Shown: positions 36,977-49,615 of the stretch, in pieces | Layout: each line of letters begins with the position of its first letter | How positions within the stretch are numbered: the first letter of the stretch is position 1 | From: Corticium candelabrum | Taxonomy: Eukaryota > Porifera > Homoscleromorpha > Homosclerophorida > Plakinidae | Reading direction: 5' to 3' | DNA: 64,000 bases | NCBI RefSeq assembly: GCF_963422355.1 | Contig: NC_085101.1 | Coordinates: 3,262,002 to 3,326,001 of the forward strand | Position numbers and translations under genes: made by a program | Notes under the pieces: model-generated | Told to the model about the DNA's origin: nothing | What the model saw: only the letters and a program-made list of their open reading frames with translations | The model's database searches: none

Positions 36977-38005
36977 CATATCCCGGATGTCGAGCTGGCA
37001 TTGCCGCCAGAATTGTTGTAGCCGTCAATTGCTGAAGGAACAAGAGAAGAAGAGGTCGTCATCTTTTCAGACTGTGCCATTGTGGCTTTTGCCACTCTGG
37101 CTGTCTGCGTCAGTCCTTATTCTGGTAATGGGACCCCATTTGAGGAATGAACGCTTTTTTTATTGGCTTTATTGTTGGGTGGGCAACTGTCAATTCGTCG
37201 TAGTCGTATTGTCCGTATTTTGTTTGTCTGTTGGAGTATACAGGTCAACGGAAACATGGAGTTTGCCGCATCATCACCCTACTTCCAGCGCTCTGCATGT
37301 TCTGGTTTACATTTGTATTGTTTCAACGGCTTTGACTGTTTGTTACGTCTCTACTTATTTCTTGCTGCCTCATTTGCTGCCTCATATGTCATCAAGCGGG
37401 ACAGTTGGTCTCGTTCCTGAAGCTTGCCGCATCTTCAACACGTACCCAGCGCTCTTCAGGATTCTTTGCTCATCTGGTTTGCTCTTTTCGATTTCTCTTT
37501 CTTGGATTCTTTTCTTTTTACCTCTGATCATTGCAGTCGTATGGAATATTGGATGTTGCCGCACTTTCACCCCTTCTTCAGCGCTCTTCAATTTTTCATC
37601 TTCTGCATTGTTCATGCTCAACCTTTCTTCTGTTCTTTTGATGTGGAGACTTCTTTCTGTCTTTGTGGCAAGTGGTGCAGTTGGGCAAGATCCTGAAGTT
37701 TGTCGCACAATTACCCTTCTTCCCGCGCTCTTCAGGCCTTCTTCCTCTTCTTCATTCACTTGCTGTTTGTTCTCTGGTCTAGACTTCTTCATCCTCATGC
37801 CGTTTATAGCAGATGAACTCAGACTGGATTCTGGAGCATGCCGCACTTCAACCCTATTTCAGCGCTCTTCAGGCCTCTTTGTTTATCTGCTTTACCATTC
37901 TATAACTCTTCTCTGCTATATAGTGCTCTTTTTAGTTTCTTCTTTTTGTCTTGTACGCGGACAGTACAGTAGCTTGTATTTTGGATGTAGAGTATAAATA
38001 AATAC
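36974..38005. mobile_element. 1 kb insert of unknown nature inside a (TA)n tract, with ~130-bp internal repeats
   Basis: Unit 2 passes directly from the TA tract to the CGTTGC.GTGTCTCCGAG flank; unit 1 has this extra ~1.03 kb with TA tracts on both sides. It starts with the palindromic CGACAT.....ATGTCG and contains about five imperfect repeats centred on a GCCGCA..TTCA.CC.TTC.. AGCGCTCTTCAGG core. The + strand is open for ~370 codons (hydrophobic, with a recurring PEACRT...L.PALFR motif). The - strand has a 154-codon frame with a recurring LKSA...V.VRQ..G..PT.PL motif that is charged and looks more protein-like. No known family recognised; mobile origin is inferred from presence/absence only. 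Confidence 0.5.
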
Positions 38006-38027
38006 ATATATATATATATATATATAT

Positions 38028-38093
<66 letters not shown>

Positions 38094-38572
38094 GTTGCAG
38101 TGTCTCCGAGTTAACAGAGCAACAAGTTTTTGAACGTCTACTTAGTAACTAAACATCTGGTAATACATATCAAAACAAATACTGCAATCTAAAAAAGATA
38201 CATTTTAGCTACACTCTATTTTCTATAGATACACGTACGTGTGTGAGACTGGGTTGTTATAGTTGTTTAGAAGACTCGTACGTGCATGTGTCTCCTATGT
38301 CGCGAAACCTCTAGGTAAGTAATTAAGCTAAGTCCCAGCAGTAACTAAGTGTCATACGCCAAATCTGGTGTGCAACCGTAACAAGATGCTACATGCCTAC
38401 AGGGGTAACTGCGCGCGGTACCTATCACTAACTAATGCAAGGATATATATTTTGTAAGTGGGAGCCAGGCATCCCCAAAGCTATTCGTGAAAAGGTTCGA
38501 CCGTTTGCTGTGCAAACCCAAAAATCTTGATTTGAGACTATACATTCCTTATACTTCAATTTGTTACTGTAG
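38006..38572. other. (TA)n tract, end of unit 1, duplication junction, dispanin upstream region
   Basis: TA tract to 38,090. Then sequence matching 60,355-60,580 (end of unit 2). Then the junction at about 38,314, after which the sequence matches 245-503. No gene. Confidence 0.85.
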
Positions 38573-39186
38573 ATGATGAGCGACTTCAACTTCCGAGTAG
38601 CAGAACATCGTGAATCGCACGAACAGGAAGAAATGCGATACTGGCATGAATCGACTTTCGTTACTCATCTCAACCAGCAGTGCGATACGATCTTCAAGCA
38701 GATCCACAGTACATTCAAGTTGATGAAGTATACGTCATGTCATTGCCTCTCCTGCGTATGCATACAATCTACATGACATCAACTGCGCATTATCTGTTTT
38801 TAGAGACAACCACAACCATCAAACTACCTGGCCTTATCACTTGTGACCATCATGTTCTGCTGTTGGCCCTTTGGACTTTGTGCCTTGATTCATTCTAGAA
38901 AGGTTAGACTGGATATCAAATTTCTGAGGTGGCAACGCCTTGTGTCTAGACAAACTATTAGAGCCGGAAACACAAATGCCGCTCTCCTGTAAAAATACTT
39001 TGCGTGTATTGACAGGTGTCCACTCGATGGGAGAGCGGTGATCGCAGTGGAGCCATGCATTCGTCTGCTGCTGCTCGCGGTTGCAGCCTTGCTGGGATCT
39101 TTATTTCGCTTCTCTTTGTATTTGCAGTCGTTGTGGTGGTCATCATTAAGACTGCAGATCGGACAACGAGGCCGCATAGAGTGTGA
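38573..39186 (+). pseudogene. CD225/dispanin gene, unit 2 copy, exon 1 frame altered
   Basis: Exon 2 (38,804-38,902) and exon 3 (39,016-39,186) encode an intact CD225 domain differing from unit 1 by a handful of residues (for example RQPQPSNYL, VTIMFCCWPFG). Exon 1 starts at the same ATG but after MRYW is one base shorter than in unit 1, so joining at the conserved GAA/GTATAC donor gives the wrong frame. Either it uses another donor or start, or it is newly inactive, or unit 2 keeps the original frame and unit 1 is the altered one; two copies alone cannot decide. I lean towards damage here because the unit 1 reading is phase-consistent. Confidence 0.55.
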
Positions 39187-39989
39187 TGTCGTCTGTACGT
39201 AAACATTCACAGTAACGTAGACCGAAGAGGTCTAGACAATTGTAGGTGTAAATACGATGCCACTTTACCTCAAAAATTTAATAGTGTTATAAATAATTTT
39301 TACGTACAAAGCTCTGTGTATGTGCTGCTAGCAATTGCTATTAATTAAATATATTCGCAGGAATCACTGTTTTGGCGATTTTGCATACAAACGTTTAGCT
39401 ACAATAAGATTTTAGCTTCCCGCCATCCTTAGGTTATATGTATACATACCTCAACACTCTACGAAATAGGCCAGCAAAGATATGAATTTACAAACTAATA
39501 ACAGGCGCTTAGCCACGTGTACACACTTACAAGATCTTGATTTCAGTCTAGACTTTACTTCAGCCGGTGATCGAGCTACAGTGCCGTGGCTGCTACAAAA
39601 AGTGTAGTTATACGCTCGCAACTAAGCGAGTAGGCGTGATTTTGTACTTGTCTAGGATTTTAATTGTTTTGAAATGAGTTGCTATTTTGATACCGTATTT
39701 GTCGTCCATCTGGCTACACTACCGTACCTAGAGTACTGTTTGGCTGTATAAATTTGCAATAACTTTATACGTGACGAAGAAGCTGCCTGAATGTAAGAAG
39801 GGCCATCAGTGTCCGCCATGCACTCCTGCTAGCTGAGCGACAAATTATCAAGCAGAGAATAAACAGCCGGGAACCGCACATACGGGATAACGCATCAAAA
39901 AATTATCCTTTCCACGCCTTCTATTATTACTAACGGAAGTCCTAGAACAAAAGCTATTGAGTTAGCTACGGTAAGAGTGTAAACTAAGA
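39187..39989. other. Intergenic, dispanin to gene A, unit 2
   Basis: No gene; equivalent to 1118-1920 with a few percent changes. Confidence 0.5.
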
Positions 39990-42900
39990 ATGGACAGAGT
40001 GGTATTTTGGATCTTATCAGCGGTCATACCGCCGGTCTTGGGTCTCTATCACCTCTATTCTTGTTCTGATTCGCGAAGGCGTTACTTGGCACTCTGTCCT
40101 ATCTTTTTGGTTTCCACTGCAGCTGTATGTAACAATCTTTATCATTTCACTTTCAACCATGAAGACTACAATCAAGAGTGGCCAGCGAAGTTTGCTTCCG
40201 CACACAATGCTTGCTTGGGAGTCATACTAACATGGGCAATGACTGTAAGATGGTCACTACCATGCCATGCTCTCAGGAAATGCAGGTTATACGGTAAGAG
40301 AAAAACTGTTTGATGTTAATTAATATAAATTAGCAGCAGGCTCAGGCTAGGGTTGTTGGTATAGGTTACAAAGCCTCCTGCAGTTGCTGTACTTGGTTAC
40401 TTGTCTATAGATAGGTGTACGAATTATGAGGTCTGCAATGCCTTCTTTTAGAACCAGTGGCGTAGAGACCTATGGAGAGATCTGGTGGGGCACGTGCCCA
40501 ACAAAATTTCTATATTGGCTTTATGATGTGCCAAATATGGTTAGATTTGTTTACCTATCTTGAACAGTCAGAAATTGTATTCATGATGGCTATAACGTAT
40601 CTATTATTTTAATTGCACGTTGTCTGCATGCTGCGAGCAATTAATATCTGCATAGTGGAACAGATCTGGCAGTGAAGCGTCAGCTGTGGTCGTCATAGTC
40701 ATAGTTGCGAGACCGAAAATGAACCATTAAGTTAACATTAATATTTTATACATGTATATGTCATTTTTAAGACAATAGTAAAGTTGATTAAATTTGATTA
40801 ATTAAATTTAAATATAAACATGCAATATAAGAATTTATGTCAATTAATGTATAAGATCGTTCTAAGATGGCACATAGGGTTTTAAAAAGGGACAACCTGG
40901 TGTTGTAGTATAAAATGCAAACCCCAGGAAAGAGTGCTCGTTGGAGGAGGAGGAGGAAAGTTGCCTTCAGTTGTGAATAGATCGAGTAATACAACTTGGA
41001 TAGAGATGGCCACACAGTGACACTGTTTTGGAGAAAAAAATTGAACTGCTGCTACAACCGTACCATACTAAAGATCTCCTGTATTCTTAGACACCGTTAT
41101 GTATAGAGGCATGTTCAAAGTTGAGGTTTTTGCGTATACAGTCACAAACATGTAGCAATTAATTAATGATACATACAATTGACTGTGTAAGTACATTTTT
41201 AAGTCAACAGTTACTTACACAGTACATTTGTATGGTACTAGATATTGAAAATAATTATACTTATACAGTAGATTTGTGCAGTACCAGAGACTGAGGTCCT
41301 TACACTTGTACAGTAAATTAGTACGGTACTAGATACTGAGATACTCATACAGCACGGTACCAGATACTGAGATACATAAACAGTACATTTGTACTGTACC
41401 AGATACTATGATACTTTAATTATACAGTACATTTGCACTGTACCAAATACTGAGATACTTATTCTGCACGGTACCAGATACTGAGAATCTTAACTAAACT
41501 TATACTGGGGATACCTACACAGTACGTTTGTACTGTACCAGATACTAAGATACTTATACTTATACAGTACATTTGTACGGTAACAGATACTGAGATACTT
41601 ATACTTATACAGTACATTTGTATTGTACCAGATACTGAGATACTTATTCGGTACGGTACTAGATACTGAAATACTTATACAGCACGGTATCAGATACTGA
41701 GATACCTAAACAGTACATTTGTACGGTACCAGACAATGTGATACTTATACTTATACAGTACATTTGCACGGTACTAGATACCGAGATACTTATTCTGCAC
41801 GGTACCAGATAATGAGATACTTAACTTATACAGTACATTTGTACGGTACCAGTTACTGAGATACTTAACTAAACTTTTGCAGTACTAAACCAGAAACTCT
41901 GATACCTATACAGTACATTTGTACTGTACCAGATAGCGAGATACTTATACTTACACAGTACGTTTGTACGGTACCAGATACTAAGATACTTATACTTATA
42001 CAGTAAATTTGTACGGTAACAGATACTGAGATACCTATACTTATACTGTACATTTGTATTGTACCAGATACTGAGATACTTATACGGTACGGTACCAGAT
42101 ACTGAGATACTTATTCTGCACGGTACCAGATACTAAGATACCTATACAGTATATTTGACGGTACCAGATGCTGTGATACTTATACTTATACGTACATTTG
42201 TACGGTACCAGATACCGAGATACTTAACTAAACTTATACAGTATGGTAGCAGATACTGCGATACCTATACAGTACATTTGTACCGTACGAGATAGTGAGA
42301 TACTTATACTTACACAGTACGTTTGTACGGTAGCAGATACTAAGATGCTTATACTTATACAGTACATGTTTATAGTACCAGATACTAAGATACTTATACG
42401 GTACGCTACCAGATACTGAAATACTTATACAGCACGGTACCAGATACTGAGATAGATATACAGTATATTTTTACGGTACCAGATTTTGGTATACTTATAC
42501 TTATACAGGACATTTGCACTGTACCAGATACTGAGATACTTATTCTGCACGGTACCAGATACTGAGATAGATATACAGTATATTTTTACGGTACCAGATG
42601 CTGTGATACTTATACTTATACGTACATTTGTACGGTACCAGATACTGAGATACTTATACTTATACGTACATTTGCACAGTACCAGATAATAAGATATTTA
42701 ACTTACACTGTATATTTGTACGGTACCAGATACTAAGATACTTATACTTATACAGTACATTTGTACGGTACCAGATACTGAAATATCTATATTTCTACAG
42801 TACATTTCTACGGTACCAGATACTGGGATACGAACGCTTATGCAGTATATTTGTACGGCAGGTACTAGACACCAAGATGTCTTCTTGTCGTTTGCATGAT

Positions 42901-43383
42901 ACACGCCAATCTTTTCCTAGCTATGTGTTTTCTCTTATTCACAAAGTAATCCATCTGTAGGAAATTTTAAGTACAAGCCTGCATAGTAGTTTACTATTGG
43001 CTGAGACTAGTGTATTGTGTCTTTTTTATCTTGTAGGTCAACGATTTCTTGCTATTGTCTTGAGTTTGTGTGTGGTTGGCGCCAAGGCTGCAGGGTTGCT
43101 CTCTTGGGGTTGGCCTATTACAATGCAAATGACAGCAGTCATGGTCTTGGTGTTGTGGGATGTTCTAGACAGCTTGAATGTTTCTGTTAAAGTGCATTGC
43201 ATCTGTATGGACGTACTATATATCGTCTCGGCTGTGATGATAATGACTATTGAAATGGTCGTGTCGGATTTTGATGGAAAACTGTGTGCGCTCAGAGTAT
43301 TTTTTCTGTTAATGTACGCAATGTACTACATTAATGTGCTTACAAAGGCCATCTCTAAAAAGATTGACTTGCTACCAAAATAA
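39990..43383 (+). CDS. Gene A: two-exon multi-pass membrane protein, unit 2
   Basis: Exons 39,990-40,293 and 43,037-43,383 (304 + 347 bases, same as unit 1), 216 residues. Exon 1 differs from unit 1 by two residues and exon 2 by about six, all conservative. The intron is 2.7 kb rather than 3.9 kb because the minisatellite is shorter. Splice sites GGTAAGAG and TTGTAG are kept. Looks functional. Confidence 0.75.
41215..42865. repeat. Minisatellite in gene A intron, unit 2 (about 1.65 kb)
   Basis: Same degenerate unit as in unit 1 (GGTACCAGATACTGAGATAC plus GTACATTTGTAC blocks) but about 1.1 kb shorter; the first and last repeats correspond to those in unit 1. Confidence 0.92.
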
Positions 43384-43997
43384 TTTTTATTTTTCTGTAA
43401 TGAAATTTGCAAGGCATTGATCTAAATACTGACTGTAAAGCTAATTATTGCAATTAATTAGTTGGTGGTTTGTTGCCACCTTAGTTTTTGGGTAATATTT
43501 CATGTGCTATTTTTTGCGGTTGTTTATGGTTTACACAGCAATCTTACTACTTTTGTTGTGTCAATTTGAATAGTTGAGTTGTCTGGGATATTGGGTATGT
43601 TGACACTAGAAGACCGTGTAGGGTTCACATCGACACCGCACGCATGGCAGCGATAGAAATTGCGATTTATACCTGGATCAGTGTCGAGTAAGAACAATTA
43701 AGTTCTGTACTGCACATATACTAACTGTACTCTAAGTAAATCTGACGTATGCGTACGTTGCCATTGATATCGAAATAGAAATAATGAAATCATGTCCTAG
43801 TATGTAATCTAAGTAGGAGTTTGTGTGTTGGTTTGTATGTGCGCATGCAGTACGCTCAAACCAATAAGCACAAAGCAATAGTTGTCAATGACATCATCAG
43901 ATCTGCAAAGTCTGATGATGCAATCGAGATCACGTGACGTTTCTACTACGTCTCACTCAGCAATTTTAAATTGCAACAACACTTGCTACAGAGGACG
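43384..43997. other. Intergenic, gene A to gene B, unit 2
   Basis: No gene. It carries the same 10-bp inverted repeat (about 43,892-43,920) and the GAGATCACGTGACGT element (43,926-43,940). Confidence 0.55.
43926..43940 (+). promoter_or_regulatory. GAGATCACGTGACGT element, gene B (unit 2)
   Basis: Fifth occurrence of the shared promoter string, about 60 bases upstream of the B start codon. Confidence 0.6.
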
Positions 43998-44772
43998 ATG
44001 AGCAGCGACAATCTGGCTTCTCTGTCTCTGGGAGCAACATTCCAAGGGTTTACACTAGCTGTTGTATCATGTGTTGGGCTGGGATTGCAGTTTTGCCGGA
44101 CTGAACAGCACAAAGAGATTAGTTTCTATCCAACCATGTTCTTTTGCGTCGCCACTGCCTTTTCTAGTGCCTATCACTTTACTATTGGAAACAGGAGCGT
44201 GAATCAAGGCTGGCCTACATTCTTCAACATTTTTTTTGAACTTTCTATTGCAGTTCTGATGGCATGGGCAATTATTAAACATCTGTCACTCCTACCTCAG
44301 CGCAAGTTCGATTATGCGTTCAGTAAGAGAGCAGCTGCAGACCAACTGGTTTAGATACTCAATTAATTAAGTTGTTCGTACGTACTGTGTAGGAATTACG
44401 ATTTGGGTTATCGTTCTTGTCGTGGCACTTGTCTCTGGAGTCTGGATATACCTAAATTTATCACCAGCTTTAGGAGAAGAACTACTTTCTTGCAGTTGGT
44501 GGGACATTTTCCATATTGTTGTTGTTGCGTCTTTGCTCTGGTTTGAACTCGAGATAACTGAAAATGGTGACATGATTCTAAATGTCATACATGCGTATAC
44601 TGCTGGTGGTCTTCTCTGTTTGGTCGTTGGTTACATGCTACCTCAAATCTATCGGTTTTTTCAGTGTATCAAGGTTGTGCTGTTCTCAATTGCTGCACTG
44701 AAGCAAATAGATGTACTGACAATTGAACTCAGTCAGTTTGAGTTAGACAAAGTTGTAACAACGTCATCGTAA
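43998..44772 (+). CDS. Gene B: two-exon multi-pass membrane protein, unit 2 (intact)
   Basis: Exon 1 is 43,998-44,322, the intron 44,323-44,392 (70 bp), exon 2 44,393-44,772; phase 1 (TTC A/GA ATT); 234 residues. Exon 1: MSSDNLASLSLGATFQGFT, CVATAFSSAYHFTIGN, VNQGWPTFFNIFFELS, AWAIIKHLSL. Exon 2: RITIWVIVLVVALVSGVW, CSWWDIFHIVVVASLLW, GGLLCLVVGYMLPQIYRFF, ALKQIDVL. About seven hydrophobic helices by eye. Closest to gene D. An upstream TTG-started reading exists, but the ATG at 43,998 is the natural start. The unit 1 copy is broken, so this is the only working B seen. Confidence 0.8.
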
Positions 44773-44844
44773 CTCATTTAGCATTGCTATTATACTTGTT
44801 GCATTCTAAAACCTCGATCTATGTACACTTTAGCTATACAAAAA

Positions 44845-45925
44845 TTTGAACATTTGTTTTCCAAGTGCTAGCACAAATGATATAACTAGAGAAGATCTAA
44901 ATCATTGCAGTTCTCTTGATGAAGAGCCTCTAGAGTATATGGGGCCTCTAAACAATTCCGAGTTGCTGCAAATGGACACCGGGAGTCTGGAAAGGACACA
45001 ATTGTCTTTTCTGATCAAACCCAAGATAAAACTACGGACATTGTCGCATCTCGTCATCTGAGTACACCTTCCTTACATATAGTTTACATGATATTGGCTG
45101 TATTTTTGAATGGCCCTATAGACGTGACTTTCCTCATCCTAGCGAAACAGTAATGGCTGTGTTTGACGGAAAAATCTTGACTGGCCACAGAACTCGAAAC
45201 GAAATGTACATAACCGACAGCGTTAGTCAGAAACTGTTTAAAACTGCTAATTTCCCGATAGTAGTGCTGCCTTTGACTGAATATTTATATCTGATGGCAA
45301 GATCTATTCTTTTTTGTACATAAAGTTACATGGCAATTCAGCGTCTAAGACCTACTCATTAATTAGCTGATGACCAATAGACACTGGTATGTAAGAGATT
45401 TTCTCATATTCAGCTGGCTGTGATTGCCTTATTATTAACGGTAGTAGGAGACAAAATATTTCCAGCAGAAGGCTACAACAGAAGACCGAAGGCAGTAGCC
45501 GAAGTCTTCATGTTAACACAACTACTAAAGAATGACTAAGGTTGCCTAGCTAGCAAGCCTCGCATAGTGTAGCTGTTCTAGCTGTATTTGCAAAAGCTGC
45601 ATTTGCGATATGTATACGCAGCTGGCGCAGAAATGAAGGAGTAAGAAGCAAAGCTGTTGAACTTTCGTCTCTAGAAAACTATGAATGAACGTCGTTGTCT
45701 TTAGCTACGACAGCTAGAGGAGCCGTGACAAACTTTAGTCGCTACAGGAAGTGAGAAAGATTCAGGAACGGTATCACGACTAGTTGTGTTCTGGAACGCT
45801 CATCTAGAGTAATGGATGTCATTACCAATGCTTGCAGCTGACGATGTCAATAGAGAACACTCGCGCATTACTGTAACTGGTGGATACGATAAAAACCGTT
45901 AAAAGTAGAAGTAATTAAATTTTAG
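44845..45925 (+). pseudogene. KK 3'-half remnant, unit 2
   Basis: Same truncated KK fragment as at 7909-8991, with the same broken pattern and a few additional changes. It starts at the NICF codons and ends at the KK stop equivalent. It was already dead before the unit duplication. Confidence 0.85.
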
Positions 45926-46230
45926 AAACAAAATATTGATTGTTTTGTAGTTGAGACAAAAGACTAAACATTTTCGTTAATTTCATGAAAATTGATAGAT
46001 AAATGATTAATTATTTTTCAAATTAGCTACATATAATAAAACTATTTCTCAATGTATAGTCACTGATATCTCTCTAGCCATACACCTAAGGACACCAAAC
46101 GCTTACACAATAACGTATTTTTACATTTAGCTAGGTGTGTTATATTCTGATCTGCACAACACGTTTCCAGTTTGCAAGCGAAAAATTAATTTAATTTAGG
46201 TGGTGTAACTTGGAGCATCTTTATGCATTA

Positions 46231-46301
<71 letters not shown>

Positions 46302-46549
46302 ATTGTACTACTACAGTGTAGTTTATACTGTAATATAAATATCAGACATTCGTAGAAAAAAGAACAAACTTGTCTGGAAATACCAGCACGTTTGCAATAT
46401 TAATGGTGTACTGTATATACCTTGTAGCTTAAAAAATATTCGTTGTGTCCCGGATATACGGGTACCCGACGGTAATGGTGGACTAGCTGCTGTTGCAACG
46501 AACTGGTGATAATCAGAAGACACTTTTTTGGACCACCACTCAGGGTATA
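45926..46549. other. Intergenic with (TA)n, KK remnant to gene C, unit 2
   Basis: No gene; the TA tract at 46,235-46,298 is longer than in unit 1. Confidence 0.8.
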
Positions 46550-47255
46550 ATGGAAGCATTAGTACGTGGGCTTTTCACAGCGGTCATGTCTGTAATCGGA
46601 TTAGTCTACTTTTTCTGTTGGTCTCCACGACTGCGTCTCCTAGGACTTTGTCACATCCTTCTGTTTTCCACAGCAGCTGCCTGTTGCAGCCTTTATCATT
46701 TCACGGCTAACAACGTATACGTAGACAAAGAATGGCCTAATACTTTTACTACAGCATTCGATACCTGCTTTCTGGTTGCACAAGTGTGGGCGATTCTCCT
46801 AAGATTTGCACTGCCATGTCATGCAGGCAGCAACTGTAAATTATTTGGTAAGTCAAAACTGTTTTCACGACTAGTTGATATTTTTCTAAATTTAGGTTTT
46901 GCAAATAGGTCAGTGTGTTCTTGTCATATTTCCAGTTTCGTGTCTAGTTGTGGTGAGGGTCGCAGGGCTGCTCTCTTGGAGTTGGATTACTACATTGCAG
47001 TGGTTGGCAGCCATCATATTGGTCCTATGGGATGTTATAGACAGCGTGAATGTTTCAGTTAAAGTTGAATGCATAGTGATGAGCGTTGTGCCTATTGTGG
47101 GGTCCCTGCTGCTTTGGGCATTTGAAACGTGGGTGTTGGATTTGTATGGAATATTCTATGGGTTCCGGTTTATTCTTCTCTCAGGGTACGCACTGTACTA
47201 TATCAATATGCTGGCAAGAGTTGTCTTGAAGAATGTTGTGACCTCCTTGAAATGA
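46550..47255 (+). CDS. Gene C: two-exon multi-pass membrane protein, unit 2
   Basis: Exon 1 is 46,550-46,847, the intron 46,848-46,908 (61 bp), exon 2 46,909-47,255; 214 residues; same exon lengths and splice signals as unit 1 and only a couple of conservative differences (Ile to Val, Leu to Phe in exon 2). Both copies look functional. See the unit 1 entry for motifs. Confidence 0.8.
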
Positions 47256-47591
47256 ATTTTTAGTTGAAATGAACACTGGATACATTTTGTAGCAGTTGTG
47301 CATGTAGGTAATATTATTATTAATTTACAACCTTAGGGACAAATTTGACGGCCGATTTAGGAAGAGCCATGATTGTTGCTATTTTTAGTACAATTTGATG
47401 TCACTGTTGTTATCATACATTAATTAATTAACAAATTATTGTAGATTAAATTGAGGCAATGATAAACACTAAATAGCATCAATTAACTGGCAATTGAAAC
47501 AATTGACCAGGTACAGTAGCATGGTAGTTTTTGGCACTCTGCTAAGTTACCATTCAGCATGCAGTCTCAGCCAGATTTCACTCACAGGAAT
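47256..47591. other. Intergenic after gene C, unit 2
   Basis: No gene; equivalent to 10,304-10,640 and ending with the GGAAT target site of the LTR fossil. Confidence 0.5.
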
Positions 47592-49177
47592 TGTTGTGTC
47601 GTTACCGACTTTATATTGGTTCTCTTTGCAGCTCGCTTACAGTGTTACGCAATACTACACCAGACTTCACTAAACTGGCTATATATAGTGTCATACTCTA
47701 TGCTAATGAGTACTAGGGGTAGTCCCATAGTTCCTTACTCTACTACACTCCCTTCCACTAACTATCTCAATATCTCTTGGGGGTCTTCTGTTGTTCCTTG
47801 TGGGATATCGTCGATTTTCTCTCTTGTTGACTTTTCAATCTGTTTCTTTGTTGGCATGTTATCAGTCTGTTTCGACTGTGTCTCTGTTAACTCAGGGTGG
47901 CTAGGAGTAGTTGGTATCGAGTCTTTGATGGTAGAGTTTGTTGATGAGATTGTTTTCTCAGCACTGACTTCGGAATAGTTTCCAGCTTGTGGTGGAATCA
48001 TAGTCGCTGTACTACCATGAGTATTGGAGGTTTGCTCCTGATGTACATCCTGTGGAAAACTTCTAATATCACAATGTAATATATGATTGACATGAACATA
48101 CCTAGCCTGACCATTCACGTTTACAAGATAGTTGCTTGGTCCCAGTGTCTGAACTATCTTTCCAGAGAGCCATCAACCTCGACTATCTTGTCTTGGGTTC
48201 CATACCGCCACTGATTCTTCAGGTAACATCTCACGATTTCCGGATGCAGCTTCTGTTTGTCTCCTCTGTCTGTCTCGAATCTCTCCTCCAACTGTAGGTT
48301 TAACAAGGCTTCGTCTTGTTCGTAAGACTCTCTTCATTAGCAATTCGGATGGCGTTTTTCCTGTTGAGGTATTTGGAGTCGACCTACACTGCAGCAGCAG
48401 TATAGATAGTTGAACGTCACGTGATACAGTCCTGTCGCTATCCTCGCGGGGTTGGACCACGGAAAGCAAAGGGAAGCCTAAAACACAAGACTGGCTTCAG
48501 AGTTGCCAACCAGGAATACTGAAAATGCGTGAGATCTCAGATTTTCATCACTACTTTATATCTGTATATGGGCGTGGCCACAAAACTAATACCTAAATAA
48601 CTAAAAAACAACACATAGTGTGTCAATACGTATTAGACAATAATTAACTAGCAAGTACTCGCAGAATTAGAATTTCTGCTAGTAACGGTAAACCAATATA
48701 GTTTACGCATGCAGTAAATCAGTCTCTCGTAATCAGCCCTCCCTCTTTTGGACTTTCTGACGACGTCCGAAAGTTGAAGAGGAGGGAAATTATGGAAGCG
48801 CGGACTAGTACAGTACTAGAATTGGCTGAATATGTTTGACAGCTTCAGAACTATACTTGCCTGGGATTGGTTATTCCTAATGATCGATCACTGTACGGCA
48901 GTCTCATTAGATTCTAGATTTATATCAGACACTACAAATTTTTACGTGAATCTATGGTGTACCTACAGTTTTACTGTACACGAGTGCCTAGATCTTCCAA
49001 CAACCTAAAAGTTGCATGAGATCTGAGTTTCTTGCATGTGAGCGTGTGACCGGAGGGAACTTGAGTGAGACTCAGGCAAGTTGCGTGTGATCGAGTTGGC
49101 AACTCTGGCTCTATAAAGTGTCATACTCTATGCTAGTGAGTACTAAGGGTAGTCCCATAGTCCCTTACTCTGCTACA
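47592..49177 (-). mobile_element. Ty3/gypsy-type LTR element fossil (broken), unit 2
   Basis: The same fossil as at 10,641-12,226: one LTR, a pol C-terminal piece on the minus strand, a partial second LTR and flanking GGAAT (47,587-47,591; 49,178-49,182). It has the same internal loss and the same nested MITE-like element, so it was copied with the segmental duplication. Confidence 0.8.
48498..49107. mobile_element. MITE-like element nested in the LTR fossil, unit 2
   Basis: 610 bp with CAGAGTTGCCAAC terminal inverted repeats, the same length as the unit 1 copy. Confidence 0.7.
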
Positions 49178-49182
49178 GGAAT

Positions 49183-49615
49183 CACGACAATTTCGTACTC
49201 GCAACACATAGAAATGGCTCAGTTCGGGTGTCCGAGATTAGGTCACGTGAGTCTGACATCTTGCCGTCTCTACTCTGCGAAAAGAAACGGTATACTAGAA
49301 AGACTAATTTATACTACAAAAAAAGAGACGTGTAGCTATCAAACAAGACCACTTATGCGACCGCAACCACTACGTAGTTCCAGCAAGAATGTCGGCGTCC
49401 GAGCGAGTCTAAACGAAACTACACTGACCGTTCTGCTGCAACAATCGTATAGCAGTCATCCACAATTCTCAAGTACGTAGTAGCTAAGCACCAAGGCTAG
49501 CGATACAAAACAGACCGAGAACAAATCACAACGATCACCAGCCAAACAGGTGTCTGAGTTACAACTAAAAAAACTAGTCTAAGTCAGAGATGATCCGTGA
49601 CTTTACCTTATTCCA
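49183..49615. other. Upstream region of gene D, unit 2
   Basis: No gene; equivalent to 12,232-12,659. Confidence 0.5.

Noticed and set aside
36879-37997. A 372-codon hydrophobic + strand frame as a multi-pass membrane protein
   Set aside because: It begins in a TA repeat, its hydrophobicity follows from a T-rich strand, and the same repeats give a more protein-like charged reading on the minus strand. Kept only as an unknown insert.
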